This document shows positions 17,955 through 26,315 of a DNA stretch of 36,972 nucleotides, in pieces. The DNA is taken from NCBI GenBank assembly GCA_036266075.1, contig DATANV010000032.1:1-36972 (forward strand). Reading direction: 5' to 3'. This DNA is from VRUE01 sp036266075. GTDB lineage: Bacteria; Actinomycetota; Thermoleophilia; Solirubrobacterales; 70-9. Position 1 is the first letter of the stretch, and every line of letters begins with the position of its first letter. Made by a program: the position numbers and the translations under genes. Below the pieces are notes generated by a model. It ran no database searches and was not told the DNA's origin. It saw only the letters and a list, made by a program, of their open reading frames with translations.

Positions 17955-17991
17955 ACAGTACAGTTAGTGTGTCTGATGTGACACAGTACTG
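17955..17991. promoter_or_regulatory. Dyad-rich operator between the PPOX and MocR genes
   Basis: The intergenic gap and the first MocR codons contain TGTGTC (17968-17973) and GACACA (17980-17985) as a perfect inverted repeat with a 6-bp spacer. Flanking copies of CAGTAC lie at 17956-17961 and within the palindrome CAGTACTG at 17984-17991. The site covers the MocR start codon. It is a likely binding site for MocR, which often uses paired repeats. Confidence 0.5.
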
Positions 17992-19297
17992 CATCCGCGG
18001 CGAGAGCGCGGCGCAGATCGCCGCCAGCGTCGAGCGCGGGATCGAGCAGGGCGCACTGCGTCCCGGCGACCCGCTGCCCGCGGTGCGGTCTCTGGCCGGC
18101 GAGCTGGGGGTCAGCCCCACTACCGTGACCGCCGCGCTCGGCGAGCTGCGCAGCCGCGGCCTGGTCGTCACCCGGGCACGCAGCGGCGCATACGTCAGCT
18201 GGCGCCCGCCCGTCGCCGGACCCTGGCTCGGGCCGGTCGTCCCGGCCGGCGCTCGCGACCTTGCGAGCGGCAATCCCGACCCGAGCCTGCTGCCGAAGCT
18301 GAAACCGTTTCTGCGAGGGCTCGAGCCACCGCGCCAGCTATACGGCGGCGAACCGGTCCTTCCCGCGCTCGGGGAGCTGGCCGTGGCCGAGCTCGCCGCG
18401 GCGGGCATCGACGCCGGGGAGATCGCCGTCGTCAGCGGCGCGCTCGACGGGATCGAGCGCGCCCTGCAGGCGCGCCTTCGCCCTGGCGACGTGGTCGCCG
18501 TCGAGGACCCCGGCTACGCCGGCCTCTTCGACCTGCTGCGGGCGCTCGGCCTCGCCCTGAGGCCGGTTCCGGTCGACGAGCGGGGCATGATCCCGACTGC
18601 GCTCGGCGAGGCGCTGGCCGAGGGCACCGCCGCGGTGCTCGTCAACCCGCGCGGGCAGAACCCAACCGGAGCGTCGCTCGACCGGCAGAGGGCGCGGGAG
18701 CTGCGCCAGGTCCTCGACCGTGCGCCGGAGGCGATGGTCGTCGAGGACGACCACCTCGGCCCGATCGCCGGTGCCCCCCGCCTCACCCTGACGAGCGGAC
18801 GCCGCAGCTGGGCGGCGGCGCGCTCGGTCGCCAAGTCGCTCGGCCCCGACCTGCGCCTCGCCGTCCTCGCCGGCGACGCGCAGACGCTCAGCCGCGTACG
18901 CGGTCGCCAGGCCGTCGGACCGCAGTGGGTCAGCCACCTGCTGCAGGGGCTGGCGGCGACGATGTGGGGGGACGCGAAGGTCGAGAGGACGCTGAAGGGC
19001 GCGACCGAGGCCTATGCCGAGCGGCGCGAGCGCCTCCTCGAGGCGCTACGCGAGCGTGGCATCGAGGCGCACGGCTCGGCGGGGATCAACGTCTGGATCC
19101 GGGTTCCCGACGAAACCGCCGTCGCCCAGGCACTGCTGGAGCAGGGCTGGGCGGTCGCGGCAGGCGGCCCGTTCCGGCTGCAGAGCGAGCGGGCGATCCG
19201 GGTCACGACCAGCAGCCTGCGCGAGCGCGAGGCCGTGCGGCTGGCGGCGGCGATCGAGGCGGCGCTGCAGCCGCCCGGCCGCACGCGAACCGCCTAA
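17969..19297 (+). CDS. MocR-type (GntR/aminotransferase) transcriptional regulator
   Basis: A 442-residue fusion of a GntR winged helix (about residues 10-75; L-P-A-V-R-S-L-A-G-E-L-G-V-S-P-T-T-V) and a fold-type I aminotransferase domain. PLP-site features are present: N-P-x-x-Q-N-P-T-G, V-V-E-D-D-H, and the Schiff-base lysine in S-V-A-K-S-L-G-P-D-L-R-L-A. Members such as PdxR and GabR sense PLP with a ligand and bind repeats in divergent promoters, which fits the PPOX neighbour. The GTG at 17969 lies inside the operator; a GTG at 17978 is also possible. Its stop overlaps the CHAD gene stop by two shared bases (convergent). Confidence 0.9.
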   Translation: MSDVTQYCIRGESAAQIAASVERGIEQGALRPGDPLPAVRSLAGELGVSPTTVTAALGELRSRGLVVTRARSGAYVSWRPPVAGPWLGPVVPAGARDLASGNPDPSLLPKLKPFLRGLEPPRQLYGGEPVLPALGELAVAELAAAGIDAGEIAVVSGALDGIERALQARLRPGDVVAVEDPGYAGLFDLLRALGLALRPVPVDERGMIPTALGEALAEGTAAVLVNPRGQNPTGASLDRQRARELRQVLDRAPEAMVVEDDHLGPIAGAPRLTLTSGRRSWAAARSVAKSLGPDLRLAVLAGDAQTLSRVRGRQAVGPQWVSHLLQGLAATMWGDAKVERTLKGATEAYAERRERLLEALRERGIEAHGSAGINVWIRVPDETAVAQALLEQGWAVAAGGPFRLQSERAIRVTTSSLREREAVRLAAAIEAALQPPGRTRTA

Positions 19298-20220
19298 CCC
19301 TTACGCCACCGCTTCCAGCCCTTGCGCATCGCCCGCCGAAAGGCCTTGGGCTTCTGCGCGTAGAGCGTCTCCCCCAGCTCGAAGGCCGCGGCGGCCAGCT
19401 CGTCCTGCCGCACGACGATCGCCTCGACCAGCGTCGGGCGCATCGCGGTCGGCAGCTCGCGATCGAAGAGGTCCTGGCGCAACACGGCGAGGTCGTGGTG
19501 CTGCCCGAGGCCGTCCGCCAGCGCATCTGCCCGCTCGGTCGCCTCGACCAGCGATGGCGGCGTCGACTCGCGCAGGATGCGCAGGTGGTACCAGAGGTCC
19601 TTGGCGCGCTTGCGCCACTCGTGCAGGCTCTCGTCGCTGGGCTCGCGGACCGTGCGGCGCATCGCCTTGCGGCCGCGCCGGTAGGAGCGGACCGCGCCCG
19701 GGCCGACGAGCTTCCACGAGTCGGCCCGCAGCGACCAGCCGGCGATCCGGTCGCGGCTCAGTTCCAGCGTCAGCCGCGTCGCGGCAATCGCATCGCCCGA
19801 CCGCACCTCGCCGACGGCCCGGTCGCGCTCCAGGGCCAGCGCCGCGCGCCACTCGCCGGTCGCCTGCGGGGTCAGCCGCTCCGGGAAGCGCGCGCCCAGC
19901 GCATCCAGCGTCTGCAGCTTGACCTCGTTGTCGCGGATCGCCGCGAGCCGGCGGCCGGCATCGCGGTAGCGCTCGTTTTCGCTGCGATAGAGGTCCTCGC
20001 CCAGCTCGCGGCGCAGCAGCCGCACCGCAGCCCGCAGCTTCTTAAGGTCCTTGCGCACGCCGTGGATGCAGGGCGCCGGGTCCTCGGCGCGCTCGGCCTC
20101 GTCCAGCCGCACCAGCGCCCGCTCGACCCGCGCCAGCGCGATCCGCCGCATCCCGGCGCTCGGCCGCTCACCCGCTTCGAGGCGGTAGGCCCCACTCGTC
20201 CCAGCGGTCACGGTCGCCAC
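19294..20220 (-). CDS. CHAD domain protein (polyphosphate-associated)
   Basis: A 308-residue, very basic, all-helical protein. Two CHAD helical repeats show the conserved basic signatures H-G-V-R-K-D-L-K-K-L-R (first half) and H-E-W-R-K-R-A-K-D-L-W-Y-H-L-R (second half). CHAD domains bind inorganic polyphosphate and localise to polyP granules; this protein lacks the CYTH/triphosphatase partner domain often fused to it. No phosphate gene is adjacent. It ends convergently with MocR, the two stop codons overlapping at 19294-19297. Confidence 0.9.
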   Translation of the reverse strand: MATVTAGTSGAYRLEAGERPSAGMRRIALARVERALVRLDEAERAEDPAPCIHGVRKDLKKLRAAVRLLRRELGEDLYRSENERYRDAGRRLAAIRDNEVKLQTLDALGARFPERLTPQATGEWRAALALERDRAVGEVRSGDAIAATRLTLELSRDRIAGWSLRADSWKLVGPGAVRSYRRGRKAMRRTVREPSDESLHEWRKRAKDLWYHLRILRESTPPSLVEATERADALADGLGQHHDLAVLRQDLFDRELPTAMRPTLVEAIVVRQDELAAAAFELGETLYAQKPKAFRRAMRKGWKRWRKG

Positions 20221-20302
20221 GCTCGGCCGATGGTAGAGCGCCGGGCCAGGCGGCGCAGCGTTTGTCCGCTGTCAGCGCTTCGCCTAATTTACTCGGCTAT
20301 TC

Positions 20303-20926
20303 TTGTTCATTGTCGTGGGAAGCGGCAGTGGACAGCGCGGCGGCGTCACCCTGATCACCCTCGGGCCGGAGGGCACCTGTCACGAACGCGCGACGCGCGA
20401 GTACATGCGCTTCCAGGGGGTCGAGGACTACGAGATCGTCGTCACCACCGACCTCTTCGCCGGATTGGAGAGGGTGCGCGAGACGCCAGGCACCTTCCTC
20501 GTCCAGTGCAGCGCCCACCCCCAGGTGCACGAGATCACCGAGAAGTACTGGACCGAGGTCTTCGTCGTCGACACCTTCATCTACCCGACCAAGCACCTGG
20601 TCCTGCTCAGCCGGCGCGAGGTGGAGAGGCCGCGCTCGTTGGGCATCGTGCCGGCCACCAAGGGCTACGTCGACCTCTCGCAATGGGAGGAGGTCGTCGA
20701 CGTCGCCTCCAAGCCGATCGTCGCGGAAGGCCTGTTGCGCGGCGACTACGACTCCGGCCTCACCCACATGGAGCACGTCGAGGAGCATGCCGACCTCTTG
20801 AGGCTCGACCTCGACATCGGCGAAATCGACACGACCTGGGTCGTTTACGGGCGCGAGAAGCGCTTCCGCGGCGAGGTGATCGGAATCGCCTCGGCCGAGA
20901 TCTTCCGCCAGCCGCAGCCCGCCTAG
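20303..20926 (+). CDS. Prephenate dehydratase-like / BacA-like protein
   Basis: A protein of about 203-207 residues. The opening T-L-G-P-E-G-T-C-H-E-R-A-T is the hallmark of the prephenate dehydratase catalytic fold (periplasmic-binding-like), also used by prephenate decarboxylases such as BacA. The rest lacks an ACT domain and the length matches the decarboxylase type. No aromatic-biosynthesis or bacilysin-like genes are adjacent, so the substrate is open. The start is uncertain: TTG at 20303 or GTG at 20315, neither with a Shine-Dalgarno. A TATTCT near 20298 could give a leaderless message. Confidence 0.65.
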   Translation: MFIVVGSGSGQRGGVTLITLGPEGTCHERATREYMRFQGVEDYEIVVTTDLFAGLERVRETPGTFLVQCSAHPQVHEITEKYWTEVFVVDTFIYPTKHLVLLSRREVERPRSLGIVPATKGYVDLSQWEEVVDVASKPIVAEGLLRGDYDSGLTHMEHVEEHADLLRLDLDIGEIDTTWVVYGREKRFRGEVIGIASAEIFRQPQPA

Positions 20927-21389
20927 CGACCGCGTCTCGCCCCCTTCGGACAGCCCCCAATCGGCCTTCTTTCCGCACTTTGCGGATTCCCTGCTGGGCG
21001 ACCCCTGGCGCCCCCCGGGCGCAGGCGCTAAGTTCGCTCTGCGACCGGGAGAGAGAGGGACCGCGGAAGCCCAGCGGAACCGATCTTGAAGGTGGCGCGG
21101 CGAGCTTCTAAGCGCGAAGGCTACGCGCAAGGCAGGCGACGAGCGTCACCGCCGGTCGTTTTTTTCGTGCTCGGCACCGGACCCCGTTCCTCCCCGGGGC
21201 GTCCGGTGCCGGCCCTAACGTCGCCGGCGGCCTGGGAGTGCCTGCCCGTCCAGGCCGGCGGCCGGGGCGCAACTCCGGGAGCCGGGCGTCGTCGGCGGAC
21301 CCCGTGAGCAGTAGCCGCCGCGACATAGCCCGCCCGCTCCCTCTTCGACGATTTGCCAGACCTGCCCGATGCCCGAGGTGGGCGCCCCC
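20927..21389. other. Gene-free, GC-rich, structure-prone stretch
   Basis: About 460 bp between the BacA-like gene and the PadR gene. Short frames here have no coding bias. It holds GCGCCC/GGGCGC around a CCC loop (21008-21022), a T7 run at 21159-21165 preceded by GC-rich pairing sequence, and the long hairpin described separately. A small RNA ending at the T run is possible but not shown; I could not match it to a known RNA family. Confidence 0.3.
21172..21211. terminator. Strong hairpin, 11-bp perfect outer stem
   Basis: CGGCACCGGAC (21172-21182) pairs with GTCCGGTGCCG (21201-21211); an inner CCC/GGG helix extends it. No U tract follows on either strand, as in many actinobacterial I-shaped terminators. 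It could end transcription of the plus-strand BacA-like gene or of an RNA in this gap. Confidence 0.45.
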
Positions 21390-21926
21390 TCAGCGCCCTC
21401 CCGTCTCGGGCGGGCGGCGGACTTCGTCGAGCAGCTCGAGCATCTTGTGGTGGTAGGCGACGCCGGCGATTAGGGCCCGCTCCGAACCCTCCCAACCCTC
21501 CGCGGCGCGCACTTCCTCGAGGTAGCCGTGCAGCTCGGCGAGTTTCGCGCGGTGCCAGGACACGCGCTCTTCCAGCAGCGGCAGCCCGTCGGCGCCGGCG
21601 AAGACCTTGAGCAGGTGTTCGTCGCGCAGCTGCGGCGGCGCGGCCGTCGGCTCGGCGGCCCAGGCCCGCAGCGCGGCGCGGCCCTCCTCGGTCAGCGCGT
21701 AGAGCTTGCGCCGGCGCCCCCCCTGCTCCTCGCGCACCGAGAGGTAGCCGCCCGCGGCGAGGCGTGCCGGCTCCTCGTAGGCGGTCGTGTGCGGCACCGG
21801 CCAGAAATTGGCGATCGACTTCTCGATCGCCTGCTTGATGTCGTAGGAGGTCGACTCGCCGAGCTGATCGAGGAGGGCGAGGAGGGCATAGGAGTTGGGC
21901 GTCAGCCGGACCGGCTTGCTTTTCAT
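21390..21926 (-). CDS. PadR-family transcriptional regulator
   Basis: A 178-residue regulator with an N-terminal winged helix (L-T-P-N-S-Y-A-L-L-A-L-L ... S-T-S-Y-D-I-K-Q-A-I-E) and the wing segment R-R-R-K-L-Y-A-L-T-E-E-G-R. The C-terminal helical domain matches PadR subfamily 2/Vir (L-L-E-E-R-V-S-W-H-R-A-K-L). It is divergent from the FAD monooxygenase with a repeat-rich gap, so it very probably represses that gene. The ATG at 21926 gives the expected N-terminus; longer versions of the frame only shadow the oxidoreductase. Confidence 0.9.
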   Translation of the reverse strand: MKSKPVRLTPNSYALLALLDQLGESTSYDIKQAIEKSIANFWPVPHTTAYEEPARLAAGGYLSVREEQGGRRRKLYALTEEGRAALRAWAAEPTAAPPQLRDEHLLKVFAGADGLPLLEERVSWHRAKLAELHGYLEEVRAAEGWEGSERALIAGVAYHHKMLELLDEVRRPPETGGR

Positions 21927-21954
21927 AGTTCGTTGCGTATAGTTCGAGACGAAC
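21925..21954. promoter_or_regulatory. Repeat-rich operator between PadR and the FAD monooxygenase
   Basis: ATAGTTCG occurs twice as a direct repeat (21925-21932, 21939-21946). The second copy forms the inverted repeat GTTCG-AGA-CGAAC (21942-21954). GCGTAT is also repeated (21935-21940 and 21968-21973). The location suits PadR binding. Confidence 0.45.
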
Positions 21955-21986
21955 GATTGGAAACGTAGCGTATGAGGAGGTCCAGC

Positions 21987-23282
21987 ATGACGGAAATCGC
22001 TCGCAACGACACCGTCTCCGACTCCCAGGATTACGACGCGGTGATCGTCGGCGCCAGCCTCGCCGGCTGCGCCGCGGCGATCCAGCTGGGTCGCACCGGC
22101 GCTCGCGTCGCGCTGGTCGAGCGCCGCCTTGACCCGGCCGCGTTCAAGCGCACCTGCTCGCACTTCATCCAGGCCTCCGCGGTGCCGACGCTGACGCGGC
22201 TCAGCCTGCTGGAGCCGATGATCGCTGCCGGCGCCGTGCGCTCGCGGATGCGCGCCTGGACCCGCTGGGGCTGGATCGACCCACCGCCGGAGCGCGCCGG
22301 CTACGCCGTCAACCTGCGGCGCGAGCGGCTCGACCCGCTGATCCGTGGGGCGGCAGCCGCGACCCCCGGGGTCGAGATGGGCCTCGGCCTGGCTGCCGCC
22401 GGTCTGCTGCGCGGCGAGGACGGTGCGGTGGCGGGCGTCGTCCTGCGCGATCCCGACGGCGCGGAAATGGCGCTGCGGGGCCGGCTCACGATCGGCGCCG
22501 ACGGCCGCGACTCGGGTGTCGCCGAGCTGGCCGGCGTCCGCCAGAGAGTGCTGCCGCACGGGCGCTTCGCCTACGGCGCCTACTACGAGGGCGAGCTTCC
22601 GGAGGGTGCCCCCGACAGCTCGATGTGGATGCTCGACCCGGACTGGGCCTCGGCCTTCCCTACCGATGGCGGCCTGGTCCTCTATGGCGCGATGCCGACT
22701 CGCGACCGTCTGCCCGAGTTCAGGCGCGATCCGGAGGCGGCGCTGGTCGAGCTCGTCGCTGGCCTTCCCGATGCGCCGCCGATTCGCGCCGCCAGGCGGG
22801 TCGGGCCGATCCTCGGCAAGCTGGAGATGCCCAACCGCGTGCGAGTGGTCACCGCGCCAGGCCTGGCGTTGATCGGCGACGCCGCGCTGGCGACCGATCC
22901 GCTCTCCGGGATCGGCTGCGGCTGGGCGCTGCAATCGGCGGAGTGGCTCGCGGAGGCGGTCGCTCCGGCACTGCGCGGCGAGGAAACGCTGCGGCGCGGG
23001 CTCGCCCGCTACCGCCGCCGCCATCGCCGCGAGCTGCGCGGCCACGCCTCCCTGATCCACGACTACGCGAGCGGACGGCGGTTCAGCCGCGGCGAGCGGA
23101 TGCTGTTCGCCGCGGCGGCCCGGGACCCCGAGGCGGCGGCCGCCTTCGACGCCATCGGCACGCGTCGCGCGAGGCCGGGGCGCGTGCTGGCAACGGCGAT
23201 GCCGCGAGCTCTCGCCGTGAACCTCAGACACGGCCGCCCACCCCGCGCCGGTACCGTCAGCCCGCGCCGCTCGCTCGCCTGA
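21987..23282 (+). CDS. FAD-dependent monooxygenase / oxidoreductase
   Basis: A 431-residue flavoprotein of the PHBH/geranylgeranyl-reductase superfamily. The Rossmann dinucleotide motif is V-I-V-G-A-S-L-A-G-C-A-A-A (residues 19-31), followed by E-R-R at the end of the second strand. The second FAD motif is A-L-I-G-D-A-A-L-A-T-D-P-L-S-G-I-G-C-G. The D-G motif region is I-G-A-D-G-R-D-S. GAGGAGG (21974-21980) sets the ATG at 21987 over the one at 21972. It is divergent from PadR, and its 3' end overlaps the convergent MarR gene by 26 bp. A role in oxidising a drug-like aromatic compound is plausible from this context, not proven. Confidence 0.85.
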   Translation: MTEIARNDTVSDSQDYDAVIVGASLAGCAAAIQLGRTGARVALVERRLDPAAFKRTCSHFIQASAVPTLTRLSLLEPMIAAGAVRSRMRAWTRWGWIDPPPERAGYAVNLRRERLDPLIRGAAAATPGVEMGLGLAAAGLLRGEDGAVAGVVLRDPDGAEMALRGRLTIGADGRDSGVAELAGVRQRVLPHGRFAYGAYYEGELPEGAPDSSMWMLDPDWASAFPTDGGLVLYGAMPTRDRLPEFRRDPEAALVELVAGLPDAPPIRAARRVGPILGKLEMPNRVRVVTAPGLALIGDAALATDPLSGIGCGWALQSAEWLAEAVAPALRGEETLRRGLARYRRRHRRELRGHASLIHDYASGRRFSRGERMLFAAAARDPEAAAAFDAIGTRRARPGRVLATAMPRALAVNLRHGRPPRAGTVSPRRSLA

Positions 23283-23700
23283 GCAGGTCGCGCAGGGTGC
23301 GCTGATCGCCCTCCGAAAGACCTTTGACCCAGTCCGGCGGCTTCTCAGCCGCGCGCATCAGGCGGGCGCGCACGCGCCGGCCCTCAGCGGTGAGGGCGAT
23401 CAGCTTCACGCGGCGATCCTCTTCCGAGCTCGTGCGAATCGCGAGGCCGCGCTCTTCGAGGCCGTCGACGATGCCGGTCACGTTGGAGTTGTCGCACTGC
23501 AGCAGGCGCGCCAGCTCGCTCATCGTGCGCGGCTCCTCAAGCGCCCGCAGCGCGCCGAACGAGGCCGGCCGCAGCCCCATCTCGCGGGCGATTGGCAGGA
23601 AGGGCGGCGGGTAGACCAGTTTGGCGAGCAACCCCCATGCCTCGCCGGCCAGCTGCCCTTCCGCCCCTCGCGGTGCTCTCTTCGCCTTGGACGTCGCCAT
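23257..23700 (-). CDS. MarR-family transcriptional regulator
   Basis: A 147-residue regulator with the classic winged helix: M-S-E-L-A-R-L-L-Q-C-D-N-S-N-V-T-G-I-V-D-G-L-E-E-R-G-L then E-E-D-R-R-V-K-L-I-A-L-T-A-E-G in the wing. It is divergent from a three-gene ABC exporter and the gap contains a clear dyad, so it should control that operon and itself. Its 3' end overlaps the FAD gene by 26 bp on the opposite strand. Confidence 0.92.
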   Translation of the reverse strand: MATSKAKRAPRGAEGQLAGEAWGLLAKLVYPPPFLPIAREMGLRPASFGALRALEEPRTMSELARLLQCDNSNVTGIVDGLEERGLAIRTSSEEDRRVKLIALTAEGRRVRARLMRAAEKPPDWVKGLSEGDQRTLRDLLRRASGAG

Positions 23701-23716
23701 CGCAATGCATCATAGA

Positions 23717-23745
23717 CTCAATATTCGCTAACCTCAACTATTGAG
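23717..23745. promoter_or_regulatory. MarR operator candidate
   Basis: CTCAA-CTA-TTGAG (23733-23745) is a perfect 5-bp dyad. A second half-site CTCAATA (23717-23723) pairs with TATTGAG (23739-23745) over a 15-bp spacer. AT-rich DNA with two overlapping sites between the MarR and exporter starts suits autoregulation. Confidence 0.55.
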
Positions 23746-23770
23746 CTTGACCGACAATGCTGGAGGGACG

Positions 23771-24757
23771 ATGAACGGAGCGGGAATCGAAGTCGAAGCG
23801 CTGGTCCGCGAGTTCAAGAACGGGCCGCGCGCGGTGGACGGCATCGACCTGCGGGTCGCTCCCGGTGAGATCTACGGCTTCCTCGGCCCCAACGGCGCCG
23901 GCAAGTCGACCACCGTGCTGATGCTGACCACCCTGCTGCCGCCGACCGCGGGCACGGCGCGAGTCGGCGGCTTCGACATCGCCAGCGAAGGGCCGCGGGT
24001 CCGCTCGGCGATCGGTGCGGCGTTGCAGGAGGCGGCGCTCGACCCGCTGTTGAACGGGGCCGAGCACATGCGCCTGCAGACGGCGCTGCACGGGCTGCCG
24101 AAGGCCGAGCGCAAGGCGCGCGGCGAAGAGTTGCTCGCCCGGGTCGGCCTCTCGCAGGCGGCCGAGCGCAAGGTCGGCACCTACTCGGGCGGGATGAAAC
24201 GGCGCCTCGACCTGGCGCTGGCGCTCGTCCACCGGCCGAAGATCCTCTTCCTTGACGAGCCGACCACCGGCCTCGATATTCAGAGCCGCACCGCGCTCTG
24301 GGACGAGGTCGCGCGCCTGGCGGCCGAGGACGGCGTCACCGTCTTCCTCACCACCCAGTACCTCGAGGAGGCCGATGCGCTCGCCGACCGGGTCGGGATC
24401 ATCGACCACGGTCGGATCGTTGCGGAGGGGACGCCGGCCGAGCTGAAGGCCGAAATCGGCCGGCCGACGGTCGAGGCGGTCCCACAAGAGGCGGAGGACC
24501 GTGAGCGAGTCGCGGCGGTGCTGGCCGGCTTCGGCGAGCGAGCCGAGGCCTCGCGCCGCAGGGGAGCCTCGGTGCGGCTCGAGGGCGGCGAGTCGCAGCT
24601 GGCCGACGTGGTGCGCGCGCTCGATTCCGAGGGCATCGCGATCGAGCAGCTGCAGCTGCACGCCCCCTCGCTCGATGACGTCTTCCTCGCCAAGACCGGC
24701 CGCTCGCTGGAGGGGGCCGGCGAGGAGGAGCAGGAGATGGAGGCGACGCCGGCTTGA
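23771..24757 (+). CDS. ABC exporter ATP-binding protein (DrrA type)
   Basis: A 328-residue ATPase. Walker A G-P-N-G-A-G-K-S-T (39-47), signature Y-S-G-G-M-K-R-R, Walker B I-L-F-L-D-E-P-T-T-G-L-D and H-loop region T-T-Q-Y-L-E-E-A-D are all of the DrrA/daunorubicin-resistance subtype. The C-terminal extension ends with the S-L-D-D-V-F-L motif typical of DrrA. GGAGG (23762-23766) serves the ATG at 23771. Its stop overlaps the first permease start. With the two permeases it should form a drug or lipid exporter. Confidence 0.92.
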   Translation: MNGAGIEVEALVREFKNGPRAVDGIDLRVAPGEIYGFLGPNGAGKSTTVLMLTTLLPPTAGTARVGGFDIASEGPRVRSAIGAALQEAALDPLLNGAEHMRLQTALHGLPKAERKARGEELLARVGLSQAAERKVGTYSGGMKRRLDLALALVHRPKILFLDEPTTGLDIQSRTALWDEVARLAAEDGVTVFLTTQYLEEADALADRVGIIDHGRIVAEGTPAELKAEIGRPTVEAVPQEAEDRERVAAVLAGFGERAEASRRRGASVRLEGGESQLADVVRALDSEGIAIEQLQLHAPSLDDVFLAKTGRSLEGAGEEEQEMEATPA

Positions 24758-25533
24758 GGTCCGCGCTCCCGATCCAGGTCGGCCAGCTGGCGCGCCGCTC
24801 GGTGCTGCGCACGATGCGCCAACCGGCGCAGATCGTGCCGGCACTCGTCTTTCCGCTCTTCCTCCTGGCGGTCAACTCGGGTGGGCTCAAAGACGCGACC
24901 GAGCTGCCGGGCTTCCCGACCGACTCCTACCTGACCTTCGCCCTGGCGGTGCCCTTCATGCAGGGCGCACTCTTCTCGGTGATGAACGCCGGCACCGACC
25001 TGGCGCGCGACATCGAGACCGGCTTCCTCAACCGCCTGGCGCTGACGCCGCTGCGCGGCGCGGCGCTGCTCAGCGGCCTGCTCGCCGGCGCCGTGGTCCT
25101 CGGCCTGATCCAGGCAGTGACCTACCTGGCCGTCGGCCTGATCGCCGGCGCCGAACTGGTGACCGGAGCGGCCGGCGCGCTGACGATCGTCGCGCTCTCG
25201 GTGACGATCACCGTCGGCACCGGCACCTTCGGCCTCTTCGTCGCCCTGCGCAGCGGCTCCGGGGAGGCCGTGCAGAGCCTCTTCCCGGTCTTCTTCGTCT
25301 TCCTCTTCATCTCCTCGATGGCGCTGCCGCTCGACCTGATCCAGACCGACTGGTTCCACGACGTCGCCAGCGCCAACCCGGTCTCCTACCTGCTGCAGGC
25401 GTTCCGCTCGCTGCTGATCGAAGGCTGGAACCTCGACGACCTGCTGCTCGGCTTCGGCATCGCCCTCGCCGTGCTGCTGGTGGGGATGACGCTGGCCGCG
25501 ACCGCCCTCAAGTCGAGGCTGGTGCGGACGTGA
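24754..25533 (+). CDS. ABC-2 type exporter permease 1
   Basis: A 259-residue membrane protein with about six helices, starting at a TTG that overlaps the ATPase stop (TTGA). It begins with a soluble R-R-S-V-L-R-T-M-R-Q-P segment, then V-P-A-L-V-F-P-L-F-L-L-A-V, and contains the ABC-2 hallmark N-P-V-S-Y-L-L-Q-A-F-R near the last helices. It is homologous to the next gene, so the pore is a heterodimer. Confidence 0.9.
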   Translation: MRSALPIQVGQLARRSVLRTMRQPAQIVPALVFPLFLLAVNSGGLKDATELPGFPTDSYLTFALAVPFMQGALFSVMNAGTDLARDIETGFLNRLALTPLRGAALLSGLLAGAVVLGLIQAVTYLAVGLIAGAELVTGAAGALTIVALSVTITVGTGTFGLFVALRSGSGEAVQSLFPVFFVFLFISSMALPLDLIQTDWFHDVASANPVSYLLQAFRSLLIEGWNLDDLLLGFGIALAVLLVGMTLAATALKSRLVRT

Positions 25534-26294
25534 GCCGCCGGATCGCGCTCGCCGTCGCCTGGCGCAGCGTCCATAACTTCCTCACCAACCCCGCCTTCCT
25601 GGCGCCGGCGATCGTCTTCCCGCTCTTCTTCTTCACCGCCTTCGCCGGCGGGCTCTCCTCGATCGCCAACGTTCCAGGCTTCGACTTTCCCAGCGGTTAC
25701 ACGGCCTTCCAGTTCGTCTTCGTGCTGCTGCAGTCGGCGGCCTTCGGCGGCGTCTTCACCGGCTTCGGCATCGCCCGCGACTTCGAGCTGGGCTTCGCCC
25801 GTCGCTACCTGCTGGCGGCGACCGACCGCCGCGCGATCGTCGCCGGCTACGCGATGGCGGCGCTGGTGCGGGCGGCGATCACCTGGGCCGTGCTGACGGC
25901 GGTCGCGCTGGTCGCCGGCATGCAGGTCGGCGGCGAGGGCGTAGAACTGGTCGGCCTCTACGCGCTGGCCGTCTTCGTCAACGTCGCGGCGACGCTCTGG
26001 GCGGCGGGGGTGGCGATGCGGGTGCGCTCGATCCAGGGCGGGCCGCTGATGCAGTTCCCGACTTTCCTGATTCTCTTCCTGGCGCCTGTCTACGTGCCGC
26101 TCGACCTGCTCAGCGGCTGGATCCACGCGGTCGCCTCGGTCAACCCGGTCACTGCCCTGCTCGAGGCAGGACGCGGCTTCATCTCGGGTGAGCCGACGGT
26201 CGTCGCCCTAGCCTTCGCGATCGCCGTCGCCCTGCCGCTGCTATTCGCGCTCTGGGCGCGCGCGGGCCTGCGTCGCGCCGAAGCCGCCGGCTGA
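25530..26294 (+). CDS. ABC-2 type exporter permease 2
   Basis: A 254-residue ABC-2 membrane protein, about six helices, starting at a GTG that overlaps the previous stop (GTGA). The pattern matches its neighbour: N-P-A-F-L-A-P-A-I-V-F-P-L-F-F-F near the N-terminus and N-P-V-T-A-L-L-E-A-G-R-G near the C-terminus. It is the last gene of the exporter operon, followed by a long hairpin. Confidence 0.9.
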   Translation: MSRRIALAVAWRSVHNFLTNPAFLAPAIVFPLFFFTAFAGGLSSIANVPGFDFPSGYTAFQFVFVLLQSAAFGGVFTGFGIARDFELGFARRYLLAATDRRAIVAGYAMAALVRAAITWAVLTAVALVAGMQVGGEGVELVGLYALAVFVNVAATLWAAGVAMRVRSIQGGPLMQFPTFLILFLAPVYVPLDLLSGWIHAVASVNPVTALLEAGRGFISGEPTVVALAFAIAVALPLLFALWARAGLRRAEAAG

Positions 26295-26315
26295 CCCCAC
26301 TCTCGGCCATCCGAC

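Noticed and set aside
18925..21111. 728-residue plus-strand frame across the MocR end, CHAD and BacA-like genes
   Set aside because: It crosses three real genes in other frames and is arginine-rich low complexity.
21086..21307. Possible 73-residue gene after the BacA-like gene
   Set aside because: Arginine/proline-rich, crosses the T run and the strong hairpin, and shows no codon bias.
21390..23231. 613-residue version of the PadR protein
   Set aside because: Only the last 178 residues show PadR features; the rest is antisense to the FAD monooxygenase.
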